A stretch of 64,000 nt of DNA from Salminus brasiliensis. Taxonomy: Eukaryota > Chordata > Actinopteri > Characiformes > Bryconidae. The notes under the pieces are model-generated. The model was not told where the DNA came from. It made no database searches and saw nothing but the letters and a program-made list of their open reading frames with translations. The stretch lies in NCBI RefSeq assembly GCF_030463535.1, contig NC_132878.1, forward strand, positions 90,851,507 through 90,915,506, read 5' to 3'. A program made the position numbers and the translations under genes. Shown one piece after another: positions 21,635 to 38,200 of this stretch (within the stretch, counting starts at the first letter, position 1; each line of letters begins with the position of its first letter).

Positions 21635-21848
21635 TTACTGGGAGGGCATGATGGCCTTGGTCTGGTCAACCATAAACCTGAGGGCGTCCTCGACCTGGGT
21701 CTGCACCAGGTCGGTGTAGGGGGCGATCTGGGCCTGCAGAGAAGCAGCCAGGGGCTTGATCTGATCGTCGATGTTGGAAAGCTTCAGCTGTTCCTGGAGC
21801 TTCTCGATCATGGGCTGGATCTGGGATCTGCTCTGCTCAACGTAAGAC
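21635..21848 (-). CDS. afp4: afp4-like coding exon 3 (last)
   Basis: Begins with the third base of a lysine codon after CTCCAG, encodes SYVEQSRSQIQPM to AIMPSQ and stops at TAA (21637-21635). It carries about 70 of 128 residues, all predicted amphipathic helix. Confidence 0.85.
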
Positions 21849-22745
21849 CTGGAGAATCAGACGCCACAGTTAAGCGTGGCACTCATGCCTGACATGGTGT
21901 GGTTCTCTAACAGTGCAAATTGAAGGGATCCCATGTCATTTGTGATGAACGTTATTAGATACGTTTTATAGAAATTGATTGAAAATTTGGAGGCAATAAA
22001 TGTCCACAAGAAATACCGTCTAGACTATGACTTCATTCTACATTAAAGGGGCACTCCACCCAAAATAACAAAATGCAACTATTTGCTTCCTCCGTTGTAA
22101 ACATGCCTACTTGCTCACTACAGTGGTTTGCAGTCGTCTTCAGAGTGAGATTTTCCAGTTTAAAGACTAGATAGACCCACTGCTGATGATGTATCTTGAA
22201 GGTGGGAGGGGATTATGAAGAAATAGAACTGCTTTAGAGTGGATCTGTTTAACATGTTTCTTTTATGCTAGCTGGCTACGCTATGTTACTGCTAGGAAGT
22301 TGAATATCATGTCTGTATTTTTGGCCTCAGCATCAGTGGCTATGCTATGATGCATTCTGGGTACTGTAGGCCAAAAACACAGCAAGCATATCAATTCATG
22401 AACTCTGTCAAACCATTAATTCAATGAAATGTCATAAAAACAGTCCTGGTCTAAAACTTACTTGGCCATGTTGGCCAGCTCAGGGCCCTCAACGGTCTTC
22501 AGGGCATCGACAAGGCCCTGGAAGTACTGGCCCACCTTCTGTAACTCCTCGGGCACTTCTCTCTTGACCAGGCTGGCAGACTCTGAGCCTGTGATACAAA
22601 GAACAACCTTTGTCAATTGTTCCTTATTAAAATGTTGATTATAACATTTTATAACGTCCAACTACATGATTCCATGTGTTAGCATGACAAGAGTCTTACC
22701 AATGGCCAGCACAACAACAAGGGCAGCGATGAGGGCGAACTTCAT
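21635..22745 (-). CDS. afp4: type-4 ice-structuring protein / 14-kDa apolipoprotein-like
   Basis: Three coding exons join in frame (22745-22700, 22588-22462, 21848-21635) to 129 codons, 128 residues plus stop. The start has a good Kozak context (ACC before ATG). Residues 1 to about 20 are a signal peptide (MKFALIAALVVVLAIG, then SES), so the product is secreted. The mature part is a set of amphipathic helices punctuated by proline (IQPMIEKLQEQL, IKPLAASLQAQI, APYTDLVQTQVEDALRF, then DQTKAIMPSQ), the pattern of exchangeable apolipoproteins. Size and the MKF...GSESASLVKR start match fish type-IV antifreeze / 14-kDa apolipoprotein proteins, which are plasma lipoprotein components; ice binding is known for some marine members only. 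The symbol is my best judgement; an apoa2-like label would describe the same fold. Every splice site is GT-AG. A TATA promoter and non-coding exon lie upstream. Confidence 0.85.
22462..22588 (-). CDS. afp4: afp4-like coding exon 2
   Basis: 127 bases. Acceptor TATCACAG, donor AA|GTAAGT. Encodes the end of the signal peptide and the first helix (GSESASLVKREVPEEL to GPELANMAK). Phase 1 in, phase 2 out. Confidence 0.85.
22700..22745 (-). CDS. afp4: afp4-like coding exon 1 (start codon)
   Basis: Encodes MKFALIAALVVVLAI plus one base of a glycine codon; donor ATTG|GTAAGA. The same exon continues upstream as 24 bases of 5' UTR to an acceptor TTCTTAG, so the exon is 22700-22769. Confidence 0.85.
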
Positions 22746-22769
22746 GGTTGCAGACTGAGCAAGGCTTGC
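22746..22769 (-). other. afp4-like 5' UTR part of exon 2
   Basis: Lies between the CTTAG acceptor and the ATG; no upstream ATG. Confidence 0.7.
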
Positions 22770-23864
22770 CTAAGAATGAAACACATACATGCATGGGTTT
22801 GATCTCTTTACAGTTTCTAACATTTGACAAATAAAAGTTTTATTTCAAAAACAACTGTCTCTTTCCTGGTCTTTTGATTATATTATAATTAGCACATAAG
22901 AACACGTCATTGCTGTCAGACCAAATCCCTAAATCTCACAATAGTAACTATATAAGATCCTGTTTAACGTTAAAGTTAATGTAAATAAAATGATATTATA
23001 TATTTGTGATTGTGGTATTTATATATTATTTTCAAAAGTAATTGTAGACCATTTCTATTGGTCCATTTATAATAACAATTTTGTTTTGTCTTTTAAAAAA
23101 AGGCATTTTTTAAAATTGATTGATATCATTTTTATTTTCTACATAATTGAAGATGGTTCTATATAGTACCAGATTCTGTGAATTGTAACAACAGTGTAAC
23201 CCTTTTTGGGTGCTATACAGAGCTTTTTTTAAGAAGTCTAAGCACCAAAGATTCTTTTTACATTCATTTTCATTGCAAGTTGAACAATATGTTGGAAAAT
23301 ACTAAAATAATATAAAGTGACAATTAAATCATACAAGAGACAACAAACATAAACAACAAAATAAACAAACAGCAGAGAAAAATGGACCTAAATAAGCACT
23401 GGATAAGACAGGATAATGTCTGTGGCCTTTTTAGCAGTATACCAATTAGTACTACATGAATGGCTTGCAAGAACCCTTTTCTACAAGACTATTGAGAGAA
23501 CCATCATAACTCTTTGAGATGTTATGATTCTATATAACCACACTCTTAGTAAATATTTCCATAAATTGTCAAATTAATTGTAATAGAAGAACCATTTATG
23601 TTAGAACCATGTTTAAAGGGTTATTTAAATATTTATATAACAGTTAGAAATTATAGAAATTATTCTATATATATTATTCTGCATATAACCATTGCCTTTA
23701 CTAAAGGCCTCTTGTAGAACCCTGCTTTTTAAAGGGCCGTGCAGATAAACATTCGAGGAGAGCCTTGGGTAAACCCAGTAAACGCAGTTCTCCTACATTG
23801 TCACTCTGTTTAACTCCCTGTACGTTTGGAAAAGTGTGACACACGAATGGAAAAGAAGTCTTAC
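22770..23864 (-). other. afp4-like intron 1 with dispersed repeats
   Basis: Opens GTAAGACTTC at 23864 and closes at the CTTAG ending 22770. It contains one arm of a direct repeat (22965-23105) and, at about 23155-23740, a block rich in GGTTCTATATA / AGAACC / AACCCTTTT words, like a common fish MITE. Confidence 0.6.
22965..23105. repeat. direct repeat, copy 1
   Basis: About 140 bases (AATGTAAATAAAATGATATT, TTGTGATTGTGGTATTTATA, TTGGTCCATTTATAATAACA) recur in the same orientation at 24804-24945 with roughly 85 to 90 percent identity by eye. The pair straddles the promoter and first exon of the apolipoprotein-like gene. Confidence 0.65.
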
Positions 23865-23895
23865 CTTCACTCTTGGGTATGTAGGACCTGATGGT
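23865..23895 (-). other. afp4-like non-coding exon 1 (5' UTR)
   Basis: Ends AGAGTGAAG|GTAAGA at 23865. The upstream limit is estimated from the TATA box about 30 bases away; the exact start site is not determinable. No ATG inside. Confidence 0.6.
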
Positions 23896-23916
23896 ACGTT
23901 GTCTCAGGAGCCGAGG

Positions 23917-23925
23917 CCTTTTATA
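23917..23925 (-). promoter_or_regulatory. TATA box of the apolipoprotein-like gene
   Basis: TATAAAAGG on the minus strand, about 60 bases upstream of the first splice donor. Canonical for a liver- or yolk-expressed secreted protein gene. Confidence 0.75.
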
Positions 23926-23950
23926 GTAGCTGGGACATTGTCAACAGCAC

Positions 23951-24027
23951 CGGTCAAAGGGTGGTCTGTGTTGATGAGGTGAACCTTGAGGCTAATCCTG
24001 ACACTGAAGTTTTCAAATCAAAGTTCA
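23951..24027 (-). promoter_or_regulatory. candidate HNF4/DR1-type sites
   Basis: GGTCAAAGGGTGG at 23952-23964 resembles a direct repeat-1 nuclear receptor site, and CAAAGTTCA at 24019-24027 resembles the HNF4 half-site motif. Both lie 30-110 bases upstream of the TATA box, where apolipoprotein genes usually bind HNF4. Motif matches only. Confidence 0.4.
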
Positions 24028-24029
24028 GT

Positions 24030-25287
24030 GATAATCTTTGTCACTATCAGCAACACTGAGTACTTATTCATTATTCCATAGAGGCAAAATGATTACCTTT
24101 ACACTGTATCAATATATATGTTTTATGATTGAAATCACCTAATATCCAGTCAGTGGGTCTAATATTAGACTGCTGTAAGAATATTATTCTTTTTGTCTAG
24201 ACATACTGACATTTTGCTTGTGTGTAAAATTATATTATAACAGCTTGAAAATGCCAATAGAAATATTAGATATATTGACTACATTTTAGATTTAAGATCA
24301 TTTTTGCAGCAAATAAATTAGTGATAAACAAATTATTTTGGATAGTATCAGTGTATCCATTTATATTAGATTAAATGTATAGTATATAATATTTAACTGG
24401 ACTTCTGAGGTAAATGGAACACAGCATAAGCCTGGAAACATTGTAACCCTGATGCATTTCCCTTTTCAAACCTAAACGTGTGAGACAGAGCTTTTTGAAT
24501 GGCAATATATAAGCAATGTAGCAACAGGATTCCTAGGGTAAATGTACAGTATATAATATTTACATCATTTCATATATATATATATATGTGTCTTTTGTTA
24601 AGTAATAGTAATGATTGTATCATTGTCTGTAATAAAATTGAATTGAATTGAATTGCAGTTGCAGTTGGTTACAACTAATACAAAACTTTCCAGGCCTGTT
24701 TGTAAAGCCTGTTTTAGGCTTACTATAACAACCACATGCACAGTTTTAGGAAAGGTCTGTTCCAATATCTGATTAAAATAATAATTATTATTTTATTTGT
24801 GATTTAACATTAAAGTAAATGTAAATAAAATTATATTATATATTTGTGATTGTGGTTTTTATATTTTATTAAAACCATTTATATTGGTCCATTTATCATA
24901 ACAATCCATTTTTATCAATTTTGTTTTGTTTTTTGTTCCAAAAAATTATTAATATTATTTTATTTGTGATTTATGGCTTAATATATTCAATATTAGTACC
25001 AGTATTAGTTACTTTTAAGTTCATTAGTGTGCTAAACTGGTACACAGTAAAACCTTTAGACCAGTGTTGTACCTCTGAGGGCACATTTACATTGTTTGTA
25101 GTTTGGGGAACTGAAATGTACCTGTATAGTACCCTGTTTTAACACTGTAACTAATGACATCACGATCATGTTGCTCTTCTGTAGAATCCTGTCAGGTTGA
25201 CATACGAGCCCAACACTGTCAGATCTATCAGGTTACTGCATTACTTCATAAAGCTAATCTGTTAGTGAGAAGGATTGTCCCTCTATA
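24030..25287. other. AT-rich spacer upstream of the apolipoprotein-like gene
   Basis: No gene. Contains copy 2 of the direct repeat (24804-24945), a short TA run (24573-24587) and a doubled word GTATATAATATTTA (near 24383 and 24550). Confidence 0.5.
24804..24945. repeat. direct repeat, copy 2
   Basis: Partner of 22965-23105; includes a 20-odd-base extra segment around 24903-24920. Confidence 0.65.
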
Positions 25288-25340
25288 CTATTATTATTAT
25301 TATTAATATTATTATTAATATTATTATTATTATTATTATT
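25288..25340. repeat. (ATT)n microsatellite
   Basis: ATT repeats with two AATATT interruptions. Confidence 0.95.
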
Positions 25341-26040
25341 TGAACCTCAGTGAATTTCTGTGTGCTGTTGGAACCTGTGGCACAGTGACTCCTCAGCAGT
25401 TACCTGTTGGTTTAATGTTCAGCAGGTCAAAGTCTAGCTTTGCCAACAACACTGCCATTTTATCAGCCACTGATTGGGTTTATCTGCAGGCTTCGCTGTT
25501 GGTCCATGCTGCCAAATTTTGCTGAAGTCCACTTTCAGTTTGATAAAAGGCTCCTGACTCTGGACTGATCTGTATCTTGTTTCTTCCCTTCAGAATATAC
25601 AGGATTTTAACCTCCTGAGCCTCACAAGCCACCACGCTCTCGCTGATCTGATAGATTCTACCTCTATTTCTGGTGATTTCTACAGGAATACTTCAGCATC
25701 TCTCAACCGAATCGCGTCTGCTGTAACTGTAGGACGCATGAAGCTGTTTATAAGCCATTTAGCACCAAGCTACAGTCAAATGTTTGCTCATTAGAGGCTG
25801 CAGGCTTCATCTGTGATTGCTGATACAGTGATGCTGAACTGCAGCTGGAAATGAGGCGTGTGTCAGAGGAGACATGGTAGTAGTGTTGGGGACATTGCTA
25901 GTGATAGTAGGGGTTTACATGGGTGGGGTTGAGAAATTGGCCTTCTAAATTGGGGAAAATTTGGAAATAAATTATAAACATAAGTGTGTTTTGAGACACA
26001 GAGGGATGGAGGGGTAGAAGACAGACGGATATTATTGTCT
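25341..26040. other. non-coding stretch, nothing recognised
   Basis: No splice-bounded coding exon found; no repeat family recognised. Confidence 0.45.
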
Positions 26041-26334
26041 TATGGTTGGAGCTCCAGGCTATTGATGACAGGGTTGTGGGTTCGATACCCGGGCTCGGCA
26101 AGCTGCCACTGTTGGGCTCTTGTGTAAGCCTCTTCACTCTCTCTGTTCCCCGGGCACCACAATGAAGGCCGCCCACCGCTCCAGGCACATGTGCTCACTG
26201 TCACTGTGTGTGTGATCACCAGTGTGTGTGTGTGTGTGTGTTCACTGTATGGATAGGTTAAAGGCTTCATCCATTTGTGTCTTGTCTTGTCTAGTTAGGG
26301 CTGCCCACTGCTCCGGGCATGTGTGTTCATACTC

Positions 26335-26378
<44 letters not shown>

Positions 26379-26469
26379 CACTGGAGAATGGATTAAAGGC
26401 TTCATCCATTTGTGTCTTGTCTTGTCTAGTTAGGGCTGTCCACTGCTCCGGGCATGTGTGTTCATACTC

Positions 26470-26506
<37 letters not shown>

Positions 26507-26550
26507 TCACTGTATGGATAGGTTAAAGGCTTCATTCCATCTGTGTCACG
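26041..26550 (+). mobile_element. SINE family S1, 5'-truncated, with triplicated tail
   Basis: B box GGTTCGATACC at 26079-26089 and GGCAAGCTGCCACTGTTGG match the copy at 16379. The A box is lost. The tail module (CACTGCTCCGGGCATGTG, GT microsatellite, GTGTTCACT, GGATTAAAGGCTTCATCCAT, GTGTCTTGTCTTGTCTAG) occurs three times, starting near 26166, 26298 and 26432, period about 134 bp. Confidence 0.7.
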
Positions 26551-27128
26551 AATGGTGTATATGGCTGTCTTGTCTGTGGACGTTTTCTATACGCTAACAA
26601 CAGGGCAGATAGAGGTTAGGTTGAAAAACTGTACTAAAGTGCTGCTGTAACGTTAGCAGGTAACCTGTGTGGCGCCGTATTCAAGGTTACAGTCGCTGTT
26701 CCTGGACTATGTTTCCCAAAATGTTGTAAAAAGCCCTGTGGTTGTGACGGCTGCCGCACTGCACATATTATGATACCGTGCTGCAAAGATATCAGAGGCC
26801 TGGGCAGCCTTGTTTTTTTTTTTTTTCTTTTTCTTTCTGTCTTTTTGATGTATGAACCCCCATAGAGGCCAGCAGAATGGACCGAATGCACCGTTAAAAA
26901 CAGCACTTGTGCCCCTTCCAGTGGCGTCATCATAGCCGATCCCAGTTCAATGGCTAAGTCAATTGGCCCTATGGGAGGCAGCGCATTTTCTAAAATGACC
27001 ACCCTTCTTCTGAGCGATTTGAGCACTTCAGTTCCCAGCGTGAGCCAAAGTATTGAAACTAACATTGAGGAGATAATTGGGCCAAAATCCCCCCCCCCCC
27101 CCCCCAAAAAAAAAAAACTTGCTTAGCA
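26551..27128. other. non-coding stretch with C-run
   Basis: No gene. Poly-T tract near 26812-26826; C15-type run followed by A-run at 27090-27118. Confidence 0.5.
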
Positions 27129-27135
27129 ACACAGT

Positions 27136-27224
<89 letters not shown>
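27129..27224. repeat. (GT)n(GA)n compound microsatellite
   Basis: About 16 GT units directly followed by about 30 GA units. Confidence 0.95.
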
Positions 27225-27625
27225 TTCAGCAGAACAGTGAACTGAATGCTGAAGCAAGGGTAACTCTACATGGTTAAATTTGCCTTTGGCAGAGATCATC
27301 ATTTCAGGATGAGGGGACTCATACTGAGACCCCTGGTGAGAACATGTCCCATATTTATTGGGTTCCTCATATAGATACGGACACAACTGTACACACAGAC
27401 AGATCATAGAAAGATCCCATTTCTTAACAACGTACCTCACCAGGCAGCCTCCACCAACACTACATAGACCTGTCGCCATGACGCCTGGTTGCCATCCCTT
27501 CATCCATGAGTTACATATGAATGCTTCACAAACTCAAGCAGTATATATTTACACTGAATTTAAAATGATTGTATATCATATATTATAGCTGTTGGGAATT
27601 AAGAGTGACCGTGTATGTCCAAAAT
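27225..27625. other. non-coding stretch, nothing recognised
   Basis: No exon or named repeat seen. Confidence 0.45.
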
Positions 27626-28606
27626 ACAGGGTGGGCCATTTAAATTGGATACAACTAAATAAAATGGGAATGGTTGGTGATATTAACTTCCTGTTTGTGG
27701 CACATTAGTATATGGGACTTTTCAAGATGGGTGGTGACCATGGTGACCATTTTAAAGTCGGCCATTTTGGATCCAACTTTAGTTTTTTCAATGGGAAGAG
27801 GGTCATGTGACATATCAAACTTATTGAGAATTTCACAAGGAAAACAATGGTGTGTAACTTTATTCTTTCATGAGTTATTTACAAGTTTCTGACCACTTAT
27901 AAAATGTGTTCAAAGTCCTGCCCATTGTGTTCTTCTCCCACTCTTCACACACTGATAGCAACACCGCAGAAGAAATACTAGCACAGGCTTCCAGTACTCA
28001 AAGTTTCAGGTGCTGCACATCTCGTATCTTCACAGCATAGACAAAATTGCTACATGATGATAAGGTGTTTCCCTCTTTATGCACTAAAGCTGGCACATTC
28101 CCTGAGTTTTTCCAGCAAGATGGTGCACCACCACATTATGGGTGTCAGGTCCGAGCATTCCTAGATGAACAGTTTCCTGGAAAGTGGATTGGTCATCGTG
28201 GGCCAGTTGAATGTCCCAAGGTCTCCCGATCTGACCCCCTTAGACTTTTATCTTTGGGGTCATCTGAAGGCAATTGCCTATGCTGTGATATATGTGATAT
28301 ATGTAAGATATTGTTGCTATCAGTGTGTGAAGAGTGGGAGAAGAGGGTTGCATTGACAATCCAACACAATGGGCGGCACTTTGAACACATTTATAAGTGG
28401 TCAGAAACTTGTAAATAACTCATGAAAGAATAAAGTTACAGTTAAAACCAAGCACACCATTGTTTTTCTTGTGAGATTCTCGATAAGTTTGATGTTAAGT
28501 TTAAAGTTTTCCCCCTCCCATATACTAATGTGCCACAAACAGGAAGTTAATATCACCAACCATTCCCATTTTATTTCGGTGTATCCATATAAATGACCCA
28601 CCCTGT
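27626..28606 (+). mobile_element. decayed mariner-superfamily (IS630-Tc1-mariner) transposon
   Basis: Terminal inverted repeats of about 95 bases: the left begins ACAGGGTGGGCCATTTAAAT and runs to CACATTAGTATATGGGA; the right is its complement ending ACCCACCCTGT. Between them, 28100-28165 encodes FFQQDGAPPH (second catalytic Asp) followed by VRAFLDEQFPGKWIG, and after a frameshift SPDLTPLDFYLWGHL (third catalytic Asp). The N-terminal DNA-binding half and first Asp are missing, so only the C-terminal third of a transposase remains. About 980 bp. Dead copy; possibly mobilisable by relatives because both termini persist. Confidence 0.75.
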
Positions 28607-29012
28607 CGAACCTTCACAAGGAAAACAACCTTCTTAAGTTTTAATGGAAGTCAATGTAAAGGATTTTACATTCTGGAGCATGTCTATTGGCCCATCTCAT
28701 CATGAAGTTTAAGGAAACTGTAAAGAACAGCTGCCAGATTCACATTATGTATAAAATATAAATAAAATAAACATAAATAAATAAAATAGAAATAAATAAA
28801 AGTAAAAGAGTCAGCAATGATATATGGAAATATGTACACTCATGTAATTAGCATAATCACAATTACTGTAGCATAATTAACTAAATTGACATTTGATTTA
28901 AAATTTTAATCAGCATTTAGATTATATTATTAAATAGAATAATAGAATTATTAAAAAAAGAAGCATAATTTATATTATATAACTATAACTATATATATAT
29001 ATATATATCAGA
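28607..29012. other. AT-rich stretch with a family D fragment
   Basis: 28640-28740 is a reversed, diverged member of repeat family D (CTGCCAGATTCACATTATG, GGAAGTCAATGTAAAG). Followed by AT-rich sequence and a TA run at 28991-29008. Confidence 0.45.
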
Positions 29013-29099
29013 TGTATGTTTCAAAGGAAATAAAGAATGAGCAGGTGTCCAAATACTTTTGTCCATGTAGATAAGGGTCTCCTGGCTATTTTCGGTAGC

Positions 29100-29195
<96 letters not shown>

Positions 29196-29282
29196 TGTAG
29201 CCAGGAAAATAGCCAGGAGACCCTTTTCTACATGGACAAAAGTATTTGGACACCTGCTCATTCTTTATTTCTTCTGAAATCA
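29013..29282. repeat. large palindrome around a (TA)n(TG)n core
   Basis: The left arm (about 29018-29100) and right arm (about 29198-29275) are nearly perfect inverted copies: AAATAAAGAATGAGCAGGTG on the left pairs with CACCTGCTCATTCTTTATTT on the right, and AAGGGTCTCCTGGCTATTTT pairs with AAAATAGCCAGGAGACCCTT. The outer part of each arm is the terminus of MITE family M1. Confidence 0.8.
29103..29193. repeat. (TA)n(TG)n microsatellite
   Basis: About 26 TA units followed by about 20 TG units, forming the palindrome loop. Confidence 0.95.
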
Positions 29283-29440
29283 AGGGTATTAAAAAGAGTT
29301 TCTCCTGCTTTTGTTGGAGTGACTGTCTCCACTGTCCAGGGAAGAAGGCTTTCCAGGTTTTGGAGGAACATTGCCGTGAGTATCTGATTGCATTCAGCGA
29401 CAAGTGAGGTCAGGATGTTGGGTGATCGCCACCACACCTC
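29224..29440 (+). mobile_element. MITE family M1, left part
   Basis: Starts CTACATGGACAAAAGTATTT and continues through TTTGTTGGAGTGACTGTCTC, GGTTTTGGAGGAACATTG, GATTGCATTCAGCGACAAG, GTGAGGTCAGGATGTTGG, then stops about 200 bases before the rbm8a start codon. Confidence 0.7.
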
Positions 29441-29499
29441 AGCCAGTCAGCAATTAGCATGTTAATCAGCCACCATCCACGCCACCCTTCACCCTTCGG

Positions 29500-36460
<6,961 letters not shown>

Positions 36461-36830
36461 TTTCCTCATCTCCAGCATCCGCTACTTTGCCGTTTACAGA
36501 GCTGTGTAATCCGAAGGCAGTGGGGCGGCATGCGTTTCTCGAATGGGTTGTTTTTAGATTTTAGTGCTTTCTGTTATTTTCTGTTTTCAGTCTCGAGTGT
36601 CACCAGCTGCTCTACGTGGCTTTCTTTGTAACGATAGATGGCCAGCGCTGCGGCAGCATTTGTAATATTGAAGTTACGTCATCTGTATAGTATTGGTTTC
36701 TTGGTTTTACTTAATTGTTTTGTACAAAATTGAAGAAACTGGTCCTGTAACCCAATAAAGGCTCACATTGTCATAGCACCTGTAACAGTCATTCGTTTTA
36801 ATGATGCTCATTTGTACACTTCCAATAAAT
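36461..36830 (+). terminator. rbm8a 3' UTR with two polyadenylation signals
   Basis: AATAAA at 36754-36759 and a second AATAAA at 36824-36829. The first, about 295 bases after the stop, is the likely main site; the second would extend the transcript by about 70 bases. Confidence 0.75.
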
Positions 36831-36870
36831 TTAGTTTGGGGCTAAGTGTGTTTCTCACTTCTGTTCATTA

Positions 36871-37190
36871 AACACTGATCAGCTGTAACATTAACACCTG
36901 CCGAATACTAAGTAGGTACCCCTGTGTAACACCACAAGAGATCTATGTTAGCAGCAGTTTCTTTGAGTCCTGTAAGCTGTGAGGTGGGACCTCTATGGAT
37001 CGTGCCCATGACCCTGTGACCAGTTCACTGGTTGTCCTGTCTTTGAGCATTTGCTGCATCCTAGGAACGCCTCACAAGACCAGCCTGATGTTTTGGCGAC
37101 GCTATAACCTCCAGTTGTTGAGCAATCGGCGTTTGGTAGCTCAGATTCTTGTGATTGCCAATTTTCTTGCTTTTACGTTTTAACCTTTTA
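36871..37190. mobile_element. TIR transposon relic, family M3, truncated
   Basis: AACACTGATCAGCTGTAACATT at the left (quoted in part), GTCCTGTAAGCTGTGAGGTG, CACAAGACCAGCCTGATGTT, TCAGATTCTTGTGATTGCC. The right TIR is absent. Confidence 0.6.
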
Positions 37191-37492
37191 AGAACTGACC
37201 GTTCACTCGCACCCCCGGGGGTGGTGTATAGTAAACTGTATGTAGTGTTATGAACAGGTTAAGCCGTAAAAGTGAACCCTACCATGTTCTCACTCTTAAG
37301 TGGTGTCCCATGTTAAAAGTTGGGTAAGCACAAGTTTTAAAATGTCCAGGGAGTGATTTGTCACATCTGAATATTCTGACTGCCTGTGGTTTGGAAGGAA
37401 CCCAGCCCATTGAGTCAGCTCCCATTCCTATACAGGAGCACTGTGCAGGTCTATAACTCCAGACTGAATCCATCTGTTACTCTACACACTTC

Positions 37493-38000
37493 ATTAGCCT
37501 CCTTTCACCCTGTTCTGTTCTTCAGTGGCCAGAACCCCACCCAACCACCACAGAGCAGGTAGTATTTGGGTGGTGGGTGATTCTCAGCACTGCAGTGAGT
37601 GTTATGCTGCTGGTACAAGTGGATCAGACAGCAGTGCTGCTGGAGTTCTTAAACACCTCAGCGTCACTGCTGGACTGAGAGTAGTCCACCAACCAGAAAT
37701 ATCCAGCCAACAGAGCGTCTGTCTCTGACTTTACCTTTATCTACAAGGTGGACCAACTAGGTGAGAGTGGACAGACACAGAGTTCTGGAGTAAACAGTCC
37801 ATCAGCAGCTCTGCTGATGGACTGTTTACTCCAGAACTCTGTCTGTCCACTCACTGTCCGCTCCCTATTAGACACTCCTACCACCAGCTCAACCAACTGC
37901 AGTGTCTCTGCAGTGCTGAGAATGACCCACCACCCAAATACTACCTGCATTGTGGTGGTCAGTCCTGTGGGGTCCTGACCACTGAAGAAAGGAGGCTAAC
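37493..38000. mobile_element. foldback transposon, family M2, with central hairpin
   Basis: Outer ends TTAGCCTCCTTTC and GAAAGGAGGCTAA are inverted. Next inward, CAGGTAGTATTTGGGTGGTG pairs with CACCACCCAAATACTACCTG and ATTCTCAGCACTGCAGTG with its complement. The middle is a near-perfect palindrome (37778-37841). About 508 bp, no coding capacity. Confidence 0.75.
37778..37841. repeat. perfect 31-bp hairpin, 2-base spacer
   Basis: Left arm 37778-37808 and right arm 37811-37841 are exact reverse complements (CAGAGTTCTGGAGTAAACAG to CATCAGCAG), separated only by CT. Pairing continues outward with a 2-base bulge through GAGTGGACAGA. Confidence 0.95.
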
Positions 38001-38084
38001 AAAGTATGCAGAGAAGCAGATGGACTACAGTCTGCTAAATGACCTAGAAGTGTAAATAAGAGCGACAAGAGGGCCGGTTGTGCT

Positions 38085-38200
38085 CTATCAGACTCCGGCC
38101 TCTGATGGCAAAATGGCATGGCTTGGGTTTTGAACTTGTGACCCCTGGGCCCTAGTGGTAGCACATTAGACGGCTGAGCCAATCGGAGCCCACCTTCTAT
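38085..38200 (-). mobile_element. SINE family S2 head fragment
   Basis: CAAAATGGCATGGCTTGGGT, TGACCCCTGGGCCCTAGTGG, TAGCACATTAGACGGCTGAG; on the minus strand GGCTCAGCCGTCTAATG is the A-box region. Confidence 0.5.

Noticed and set aside
22458-22661. 67-codon minus-strand frame taken as a whole
   Set aside because: Only 22462-22588 is exon; the N-terminal part reads through intron sequence.
26634-27107. 157-codon minus-strand frame
   Set aside because: No domain, ends in a C-run, no splice-supported structure.
28047-28418. 123-codon frame as an active transposase
   Set aside because: It is a frameshifted remnant lacking the N-terminal half and first catalytic residue.
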